From Solirubrobacterales bacterium (GTDB lineage: Bacteria > Actinomycetota > Thermoleophilia > Solirubrobacterales > Solirubrobacteraceae): 64,000 nt of DNA. Under the pieces are notes generated by a model. That model saw only the letters and a list, made by a program, of their open reading frames with translations, made no database searches and was not told where the DNA came from. This document shows, piece after piece, positions 57,270 to 64,000 of this stretch. The position numbers were made by a program, and so were the translations under genes. Position 1 is the stretch's first letter; each line of letters opens with the position of its first letter. The stretch spans positions 1-64,000 of the forward strand of contig DAIDJO010000108.1 in assembly GCA_027451345.1 (NCBI GenBank), in the 5' to 3' direction.

Positions 57270-58343
57270 ATGCCCACCTTCGGGGTCCTCACCGGTGGCG
57301 GGGACTGCCCCGGGCTGAATGCGGTGATCCGTGCCATCGTCCGGCGGGCCCTCGCCGACGGGCATCGCCTGATCGGCTTTCACGGCGGCTGGATCGGGAT
57401 CCGTGAGGACGACGCCGTCGAGCTCACCCTCGAGAACACGGCCGGCATCGTCACCCGCGGCGGCACCATTCTCGGGACCTCGCGCTTCGATCCGATGGCG
57501 GACGGGGAGCCGGGGCTCGAGGCGCTCCGCGCCACGCTGCGCCGCCGCGACGTCGACGCGCTCGCCGTGATCGGCGGCGACGGCACGCTCGGCGCGGCGC
57601 GCGAGCTCTGGCAGGCGGGGTTTCCGCTCGTCACGATCCCGAAGACGATCGACAACGACGTGGCGGGCACCGACTTCAGCGTCGGCTTCCAGACGGCCGT
57701 CCAGATCGCCACCGAGGCGATCGACCGCCTGCACACCACGGCGGAGTCCCACAACCGCGTGATGGTCGTCGAGGTGATGGGCCGGCGAGCCGGGTGGATC
57801 GCCGCCTCCGCCGGGCTGGCCAGCGGCGCCGACATGATCCTCGTGCCCGAGCGGCCGTTCCGGATCGAGGAGGTGTGCGAGCAGCTGCGCGCGCGACACC
57901 GGCACGGCCGCCGCTTCTCGATCGTGGTGGTGGCCGAGGGGGCGGTCTCCCAGGACGGCGCGATCGGGCTCCCCGGCCTGGGCGACCGCCATCCCGCGGG
58001 GGACACGGCCGCCGGCGTCCTGACCTCGCACCCCCGCAGCCTCGCCGCACCGAGCGGCATCGCCTTCCTGCTCCGCGACCAGATCGAGGCGCTCACCGGC
58101 TTCGACACGAAGGTGACGGTCCTCGGCCATGTCCAGCGTGGAGGCACGCCGGTGGCCTTCGACCGCATCCTGGCCAGCCGCTTCGGCGTGGCCGCCGCCG
58201 AGGCGATGCTGGCGGGGCGGCTCGGGGTGATGATGGCGCTGCGCGGCAGCCGGGTGATTGCGGTCGATCTGGAGGAGGTGCTCGCCCACACCAAGCCGCT
58301 CGATCCCGAGCTGTACCGGACCGCATCGGTCTTCTTCGGCTGA
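57270..58343 (+). CDS. pfkA: 6-phosphofructokinase (group III-like)
   Basis: FGVLTGGGDCPGLNAVIRAIVRRAL, AVIGGDGTLGAARELWQAGFPLVTIPKTIDNDVAGTDFSVGFQTAVQIATEAIDRLHTTAESHNRVMVVEVMGRRAGWIA. Confidence 0.96.
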   Translation: MPTFGVLTGGGDCPGLNAVIRAIVRRALADGHRLIGFHGGWIGIREDDAVELTLENTAGIVTRGGTILGTSRFDPMADGEPGLEALRATLRRRDVDALAVIGGDGTLGAARELWQAGFPLVTIPKTIDNDVAGTDFSVGFQTAVQIATEAIDRLHTTAESHNRVMVVEVMGRRAGWIAASAGLASGADMILVPERPFRIEEVCEQLRARHRHGRRFSIVVVAEGAVSQDGAIGLPGLGDRHPAGDTAAGVLTSHPRSLAAPSGIAFLLRDQIEALTGFDTKVTVLGHVQRGGTPVAFDRILASRFGVAAAEAMLAGRLGVMMALRGSRVIAVDLEEVLAHTKPLDPELYRTASVFFG

Positions 58344-58433
58344 GCGGCGCCCCTCGACCGTCGGGGTTTTGCCGCTGGGCGCCGTCTGCTCTGCACGGAT
58401 TCGGCGCCGCGCGCCGGGCAAGAGACTGAGGGC

Positions 58434-60773
58434 ATGACCACCACAGCCGCCATCACAGAGCCGGTTCGCACCTTCTCCCAGCTTCGCGTCGCCGATGTCC
58501 CCTACGCCGGCGGCAAGGGCGCCAATCTCGGTGAGCTCACCTCCGCGGGGGTGCCGGTGCCGCCCGGGTTCGTCGTCGGGGCACCGGCCTACGCCGCGTT
58601 CTGCGACGAGAGCGGCCTGCGCGAGCGCCTCGCCACGGCGCTCGAGGGCTTCGACGAGGAGGACACCGTCGCGCTCGAGGCGGCCGCCGCGGCCGCCCGT
58701 GAGGCGCTCGAGTCCAGCCCGATGCCCGAGTGGCTGGAGACGACGATCCGCTCCGCCTACGGGGAGCTGTGCGGCGAGGAGGGCGACGTTCCGGTCGCGG
58801 TGCGCTCCTCGGCCACGGCCGAGGACACCACGGCCGCCTCGTTCGCCGGGATGAACGAGACCTTCCTGAACGTGCGCGGCGGCGACGCCGTGATCGCCGC
58901 CGTTCGCCGCTGCTGGCGGTCCCTGTTCGGGGCGCGGACGGTCTACTACCGCGCCTCGCGGGGCTTCGATCAGGCCGGCATGGACATCGCGGTGGTCGTC
59001 CAGCGCCAGATCGCCTCGACGCGGTCCGGCGTGATGTTCACGGCCGATCCGTCGACGGGCGACCTCGGCCGGCTCGTCATCGAGGGCTCGTTCGGTCTCG
59101 GCGAGGCGGTCGTCTCCGGCCAGGTCTCGCCCGACCGCTACGTGGTCGACAAGACCACGCTGTCGGTGGTGGCGCGCGAGGTGCACCACAAGGAGCTCGT
59201 GATCGAGCCGAGCGCTGAGGGTGGCACCGCCACCCGCCCGACGACCGAGCTGGAGGCGCATCGCGCGGTGCTCACCGACAGCGAGGTGCTCGCCGTGGCG
59301 GCGCTCGGCCGCACGATCGAGCAGCACTACCGGGCCCCGCAGGACACCGAGTGGGCGTTCGATCCCTCGGGCAAGCTCTGGTTCCTGCAGAGCCGCCCGA
59401 TCACGACGCTCGGCCCGCGTCCCGACGCGACCGGCGATGGGGCGGGGCCGGGGGTCGGCCGGCCGGGCGCCCGGCCGCTCCTGAACGGCCTCGGCGGCGC
59501 TCCCGGCTTGGCGGGTGGCGCCGTGCGGATCCTCACCACCCTCGCCGACGCCGGCAAGCTCGGCCCCGGGGACGTGCTCGTGACGCACATGACCTCGCCC
59601 GACTGGGTGCCGCTGATGCGACGCTCGGCCGCGATCGTCACCGACAGCGGTGGCATGACCTGCCACGCGGCGATCGTCTCGCGCGAGCTCGGCATCCCGT
59701 GCGTGGTGGGCACCGGCGAGGCCACGCGCCGGCTGCGCGACGGGGAGCTCGTCACCGTCGACGCCACCCATGGGGTCGTGCTCGAGGGGCTGCCGCTCCC
59801 CTCCGCCGAGCCGGTCCCGGCAGCGGTCCCGGCCGCGGCGCGCGCCCGAGGGCGCGTGGTGACCGGGACGAAGCTGCTCGTCAACCTCTCCGAGCCCTCG
59901 CAGGTGGAGCGCGCGGCGGCGCTCGACGTCGACGGCGTCGGGCTGCTGCGCGCCGAGCTGATGCTGATCGAGGCGCTCGAGGGCGTGCACCCGAAGCTGC
60001 TCATCGAGGAGCATCGGGAGGCCGAGGTCGTCGACCGCCTCGCCGAGGCGCTCACCACCTTCGCCACCGGGTTCGCGCCGCGGCCGATCACGTACCGCAC
60101 CTACGACTTCCGCACGAACGAGTTCCGTGGCCTGCAGGGCGGCGAGCGCTTCGAGCCCGAGGAGAGCAACCCGATGATCGGCTTCCGCGGCGCGCTGCGC
60201 TACACGCGCGAGCCGGAGATCTTCCGGCTCGAGCTCGCGGCGCTGCGCCGCGTCTGGGACGCCGGCCACACGAACCTGCACGTGATGCTGCCCTTCGTGC
60301 GCACGGCGGACGAGCTGGCGCGCTGCCGCGCCCTCCTGCGGGAGGCCGGGCTGCTCGAGCGGCCCGGGTTCGAGCTGTGGGTGATGGCCGAGGTCCCCTC
60401 CGTGCTCTTCAACCTCGAGCGCTACGCCGCGCAGGGGGTCGCCGGGATCTCGATCGGCTCCAACGACCTCACCCAGCTGCTGCTCGGGGCCGACCGCGAC
60501 TCCGAGCTGCTCGCCGCCACCTTCGACGAGCGCGATCCGGCGGTGGTCGCGTATCTGCGGCAGCTCATCCCGGCGGCCCGCCGGCTCGGGCTGCGCACCT
60601 CCATCTGCGGCCAGGCGCCGTCGGTGCACGAGGAGTACGCCGAGCTGCTCGTGGGGGCCGGCATCGACGCCATCTCCGTGAACCTGGACGTCGTCGAGCG
60701 GACGCGGAACCTGGCCGCCGCCGCGGAGGCGCGGCTGCTGCTCGACGCGGCGAGGGCGCAGCTCAGGGAGTGA
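58434..60773 (+). CDS. ppsA: Phosphoenolpyruvate synthase
   Basis: AGGKGANLGELTSAGVPVPPGF, VAVRSSATAEDTTAASFAGMNETFLNV, SGGMTCHAAIVSRELGIPCVVGTG, EVPSVLFNLERYAAQGVAGISIGSNDLTQLLLGADRDS, SICGQAPS. Confidence 0.96.
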   Translation: MTTTAAITEPVRTFSQLRVADVPYAGGKGANLGELTSAGVPVPPGFVVGAPAYAAFCDESGLRERLATALEGFDEEDTVALEAAAAAAREALESSPMPEWLETTIRSAYGELCGEEGDVPVAVRSSATAEDTTAASFAGMNETFLNVRGGDAVIAAVRRCWRSLFGARTVYYRASRGFDQAGMDIAVVVQRQIASTRSGVMFTADPSTGDLGRLVIEGSFGLGEAVVSGQVSPDRYVVDKTTLSVVAREVHHKELVIEPSAEGGTATRPTTELEAHRAVLTDSEVLAVAALGRTIEQHYRAPQDTEWAFDPSGKLWFLQSRPITTLGPRPDATGDGAGPGVGRPGARPLLNGLGGAPGLAGGAVRILTTLADAGKLGPGDVLVTHMTSPDWVPLMRRSAAIVTDSGGMTCHAAIVSRELGIPCVVGTGEATRRLRDGELVTVDATHGVVLEGLPLPSAEPVPAAVPAAARARGRVVTGTKLLVNLSEPSQVERAAALDVDGVGLLRAELMLIEALEGVHPKLLIEEHREAEVVDRLAEALTTFATGFAPRPITYRTYDFRTNEFRGLQGGERFEPEESNPMIGFRGALRYTREPEIFRLELAALRRVWDAGHTNLHVMLPFVRTADELARCRALLREAGLLERPGFELWVMAEVPSVLFNLERYAAQGVAGISIGSNDLTQLLLGADRDSELLAATFDERDPAVVAYLRQLIPAARRLGLRTSICGQAPSVHEEYAELLVGAGIDAISVNLDVVERTRNLAAAAEARLLLDAARAQLRE

Positions 60774-61057
60774 GCCGATCGGTGCTGACGGCGCTGCGCA
60801 GGTGGTGGATGACGCCGCCCCGGAGCGGGATCCAGGTGATCATCTGCCCGTGGGAGTACCGCCACCTGCGCGCCTCGGCCCGGGCGCACATCGGCGTGGG
60901 CGTCGTCCTGCTCGCGCTCGCGCTGGCCGTGTTGACCTTCGGCGGCTCGGACTGGCGCGCGTACGCCTGGACGCTCGTGTTCGTCGTGTTCAGCGCCGGC
61001 CATCTCGCGCTCGGCTACTGGGAGCTCACGCTCGCCGACGCCGTTGAGGGCGGCTGA
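60770..61057 (+). CDS. Small two-TM membrane protein
   Basis: GTG start overlapping the ppsA stop by 4 bp; RAHIGVGVVLLALALAVLTFGGSDWRAYAWTLVFVVFSAGHLALGYWELTLAD. Confidence 0.7.
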   Translation: MSRSVLTALRRWWMTPPRSGIQVIICPWEYRHLRASARAHIGVGVVLLALALAVLTFGGSDWRAYAWTLVFVVFSAGHLALGYWELTLADAVEGG

Positions 61058-61082
61058 GCCGTCCGCGCCGGTCGGGACCGCC

Positions 61083-62771
61083 TCAGATCGGCTCGGGGTG
61101 CATCTCGATCGCCCCGCAGGGGCACTCCTGCGCGCACAGCCCGCAGCCCTTGCAGAAGTCGAGATCGAAGGCGTACGCGTAGGCGCCGGGTGGTGTCAGC
61201 TTCACCACCGCGTTGTCCGGGCAGACGCCGTAACAGTTGTCGCAGGCCAGGCAGTTGCCGCAGGAGAGGCAGCGCCGCGCCTCGAACAGCGCGGTTGACT
61301 CGTCGAGCCCGAGGACCACCTCGTCGAAGGTGGTGCAGCGGCGGACCGCGTCGAGCTGGTCGCGGACGGTCCGCGGGGCGTCCGAGTAGTACCACGGGTT
61401 GAGGCGCTCGAACGGCACCTCGGTGAGCGACGGCTGCGGGCCGACGCCGGTCTCGCTCGCGCTGTCGTTGAGCTCCACGGGCGCCTCGGTCTCGATGCCG
61501 CGCAGCCACCGATCGATGCCGTGTGCCGCCCGTCGCCCGTGACCGATGCCGACCGTCACGGTGCGCTGCGCCGGGACCATGTCGCCCCCGGCGAAGAGAC
61601 CTGGATGGCCGGTCATCAGGTTGGCGTCGACGGTGACGGCGTGGTCGCGCCGCTCGATCCCCGGCACGCCGTCGAGCAGGCTGAGGTCCGAGACCTGGCC
61701 GGTGGCGAGCACGACGGCGTCGGCCTCGAGCTCCTCGAACCGGCCGGTGGGCTGCGGGTAACCGTGCTCGTCGAGCTCCATGCGCTCGATCGTCAGCGTG
61801 CCCGCGTCGGCGTGGGCGATCGTGCTCAGCCAACGGACCTGGACGCCCTCCTCGAGCGCCTCCTGCAGCTCGGATTCGTGCGCCGGCATGTGGTCGCGCG
61901 TGCGCCGGTAGACGATCACGGCCTCGTCGGCGCCGAGGCGCTTGGCGGTCCGCGCGGCGTCCATCGCGGTGTTGCCGCCGCCGTAGACCGCCACCCGCCG
62001 GCCCAGCAGCGGCGGGCCGGCGGACCCATCCTCGACATCGCGCAGAAGCGCGATCGCGTCGAGGATCTTCGCCGCGGACCCGGCCGGGACGTAGGTGCGC
62101 TGCGGCAGCTGGGCGCCGACGGCGAGGAAGACGGCGTCGAACCCGCCGTCGAGCTGCTCGGCGACGACGTCACCGACGTGATGGCCGAGCTCGAAGACGA
62201 CCCCGAGGTCGGCGATGCGCTGCACCTCCGCGTCGAGCACCTCGCGCGGCAGGCGGTACTTGGGGATGCCGTACCGCATCATCCCCCCGGCCGCGGGGGC
62301 CATGTCCCGCACGGTCACGTGATGGCCGAGCAGCGCGAGATGGTAGGCGGCCGAGAGCCCGGAGGGACCGGCGCCGACGACGAGCACGCGCCGTCCGCTC
62401 GGGGGCATCGCCCGCACGGTCCAGCCGTGGGCGATCGCCTGGTCGCCGAGGAAGCGCTCGACCGAGTTGATGCCGACCGCGTCGTCGAGCTGGCCGCGGT
62501 TGCAGGCCGTCTCGCACGGGTGGTAGCAGACCCGCCCGCAGACGGCCGGGAACGGGTTGCGCTCCATGATCTTGCGCCAGGCCGCCTCGTAGCCGCCCTC
62601 CTCGGCGTGGTAGAGCCACTGCTGGACGTCCTCGGCGGCGGGGCAGCCCGCCCCGCACGGAGCGGTGAGGCGAACGTACTCGGGCCGCTCGCTGCGCCAC
62701 GAGCCGGTGTGGTTCGCGCGGCTCGAGCCGACGTCGAGGGTGATCGCGAACGGCGTCGGCAGCGCGCTCAT
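61083..62771 (-). CDS. NAD(P)-binding FAD/Fe-S protein: glutamate synthase small-subunit-like module fused to 2[4Fe-4S] ferredoxin domain (PFOR-associated)
   Basis: CGAGCPAAEDVQQWLYHAEEGGYEAAWRKIMERNPFPAVCGRVCYHPCETACNRGQLDDAVGINSVERFLGD; VLVVGAGPSGLSAAYHLALLGH; C-terminal CLSCGNCLACDNCYGVCPDNA and CKGCGLCAQECPCGAI. Confidence 0.92.
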   Translation of the reverse strand: MSALPTPFAITLDVGSSRANHTGSWRSERPEYVRLTAPCGAGCPAAEDVQQWLYHAEEGGYEAAWRKIMERNPFPAVCGRVCYHPCETACNRGQLDDAVGINSVERFLGDQAIAHGWTVRAMPPSGRRVLVVGAGPSGLSAAYHLALLGHHVTVRDMAPAAGGMMRYGIPKYRLPREVLDAEVQRIADLGVVFELGHHVGDVVAEQLDGGFDAVFLAVGAQLPQRTYVPAGSAAKILDAIALLRDVEDGSAGPPLLGRRVAVYGGGNTAMDAARTAKRLGADEAVIVYRRTRDHMPAHESELQEALEEGVQVRWLSTIAHADAGTLTIERMELDEHGYPQPTGRFEELEADAVVLATGQVSDLSLLDGVPGIERRDHAVTVDANLMTGHPGLFAGGDMVPAQRTVTVGIGHGRRAAHGIDRWLRGIETEAPVELNDSASETGVGPQPSLTEVPFERLNPWYYSDAPRTVRDQLDAVRRCTTFDEVVLGLDESTALFEARRCLSCGNCLACDNCYGVCPDNAVVKLTPPGAYAYAFDLDFCKGCGLCAQECPCGAIEMHPEPI

Positions 62772-63802
62772 GAGCCGCCCTCCTCGTGGAGATCGAGCGG
62801 GTGCTGACCCGCCTCGCCGACGAGCCCGAAGCGCTCGATGTTGCGGTCCGCCCGCGCCTGGATGCGCGCGATCGTCGCGTCGTCGCGGACCGGCGTGAAC
62901 AGGTGCCGGAAGCGCGTCTGGAGCTTCAGGTACTCCTCGACCGGCGTGCGATGGCGGATCCGTGTCACCGCCGTCACCTCGCCGTCGCCGCCCTCCCAGA
63001 CCGGGAAGATCCCGGTCTCGACGGCGAGGCGCGCCACGCGGATCGCGTCGCCCGACGCGGTGCCCCAGCCGAGCGGGCAGGTGACGAGCACGTGCAGGTA
63101 ACGGGCCCCGCGGATCTGCATCGCCCGCTCCACCTTCGCCTCGAGGTCCCGCAGGTCGGCGATCGTCGCGGTCGCCACGTACGGAATCTCGTGGGCGAGG
63201 GCGATCAGCGGGGCGTTCTTGCCCTGGCCCCACGGCGCCCCGGGCGCCTCACCCACCGCCTGCGTCGTCGCCGTCCGGGCCGACGGCGGCGTGGCCGCCG
63301 AGCGCTGCACGCCGGTGTTCATGTACGCCTCGTTGTCGTAGCAGATGAAGAGCACGTCGTCGCCGCGCTCGAACATCCCCGACAGGCACGCGAAGCCGAT
63401 GTCCACCGTGCCACCGTCCCCGCCCTGGCCGATCACCCGTGTCCGCGTGTTGCCCTTGGCGCGCAGCGCGGCGGCGATCCCGGTGGAGACGGCCGCCGCG
63501 TTGCCGAAGAGCGAGTGGATCCACGGCAGCTGCCAGGAGCTCTCCGGATACGGGGTCGAGAACACCTCGAGGCAGCCGGTCGCGTTCGCGGCGATCAGCT
63601 CGCCGCCGGTCGCGCGCATCGCCGCGTCGAGCGCGTAGCGGGCGCCGAGCGCCTCGCCGCACCCCTGGCAGGCGCGGTGGCCGCAGGTGATCGCGTTGGC
63701 CCGCCCGGGGGCGGCCTGCTCGGAGCGCTCGGACGGCTCCACGAGGCGGTTGCCGGCGGCGAAGCTGCCGGTCTGGAAGTACTTCAGTCGCGTGGCGGTC
63801 AT
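62768..63802 (-). CDS. porB: Pyruvate (2-oxoacid):ferredoxin oxidoreductase beta subunit
   Basis: CGHRACQGCGEALGARYALDAAM, ATGCLEVFSTPYPESSWQLPWIHSLFGNAAAVSTGIAAALRAKG, GQGGDGGTVDIGFACLSGMFERGDDVLFICYDNEAYMNTGVQRS, CPLGWGT; ATGA overlap with the downstream gene. Confidence 0.93.
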   Translation of the reverse strand: MTATRLKYFQTGSFAAGNRLVEPSERSEQAAPGRANAITCGHRACQGCGEALGARYALDAAMRATGGELIAANATGCLEVFSTPYPESSWQLPWIHSLFGNAAAVSTGIAAALRAKGNTRTRVIGQGGDGGTVDIGFACLSGMFERGDDVLFICYDNEAYMNTGVQRSAATPPSARTATTQAVGEAPGAPWGQGKNAPLIALAHEIPYVATATIADLRDLEAKVERAMQIRGARYLHVLVTCPLGWGTASGDAIRVARLAVETGIFPVWEGGDGEVTAVTRIRHRTPVEEYLKLQTRFRHLFTPVRDDATIARIQARADRNIERFGLVGEAGQHPLDLHEEGGS

Positions 63803-63826
63803 CTCGAGCGCTCCCGTCCACCGGCC

Positions 63827-64000
63827 TCAGGTGAGCCCGGCGGCGCCGACGGTCCCCACGTCGCGCAGCATGTTCTCGGCGTGCGGGCCGGAGCGGCGGC
63901 CGCCGCGCATCCGGCCGATCTCCGCGTCGACCAGCGCCTCTTCGAGGTCGAGGAACGTCGTGTCGGGCAGCGTGCCGGCCAGGCCGCGCTCGCACAGGCT
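63827..64000 (-). CDS. C-terminal fragment of a PFOR alpha-type subunit (runs off the window)
   Basis: Minus-strand SLCERGLAGTLPDTTFLDLEEALVDAEIGRMRGGRRSGPHAENMLRDVGTVGAAGLT*, directly upstream of porB. Confidence 0.6.
   Translation of the reverse strand, partial: SLCERGLAGTLPDTTFLDLEEALVDAEIGRMRGGRRSGPHAENMLRDVGTVGAAGLT

Noticed and set aside
58344-58433. Riboswitch or terminator between pfkA and ppsA
   Set aside because: Some imperfect pairing (CGACCGTCGGGGTTTT) but the loop is too tight and no known riboswitch core was recognised.
57075-60629. 1184-aa ORF on the - strand
   Set aside because: Antisense shadow of pfkA and ppsA, composed of AEERRHD-rich sequence with no recognisable domain.
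61083-63233. 716-aa ORF joining porB antisense-frame sequence to the Fe-S flavoprotein
   Set aside because: The N-terminal portion is an out-of-frame reading of porB; the real start is ATG at 62771.

Overview
High-GC actinobacterial chromosome segment; the gene content is consistent with a Thermoleophilia/Solirubrobacterales-type organism (inference). It is mostly a dense chromosomal backbone with no CRISPR array, transposase, integrase or prophage. Recognisable backbone: partial sqdB-like gene, Hsp20, GH15 glucoamylase/trehalase, ClC channel, LigD-type polymerase domain, RF3, MrfA/Hrq1-like helicase, histidine utilisation genes (hutU + glutamate dehydrogenase; M20 amidohydrolase-hutH-hutI-hutF), pfkA-ppsA, a pyruvate:ferredoxin oxidoreductase locus, tRNA-Phe and tRNA-Asp. 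The most interesting parts are: (1) a tight 5-gene operon at 17.0-24.0 kb pairing an EPSP-synthase-like protein with altered active-site residues with a CoA ligase, an acyl-CoA dehydrogenase, a dienoyl-CoA-reductase-type flavoprotein and an LLM/F420-type oxidoreductase, resembling shikimate-derived cyclohexanecarboxyl-CoA cassettes; (2) a divergent HTH / coiled-coil / bitopic membrane protein cassette at 27.4-29.4 kb in which two proteins share an FWGGE motif, with an operator-like inverted repeat at the predicted transcription start, next to a large secreted Ig-like protein; (3) a tatA / DprA-like / ComF-like phosphoribosyltransferase cluster at 33.1-35.0 kb; (4) a GntR + membrane-anchored beta-propeller pair with a perfect 12-bp-arm operator near a tRNA-Asp. 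All functional calls are from reading the translations by eye; no searches were run.
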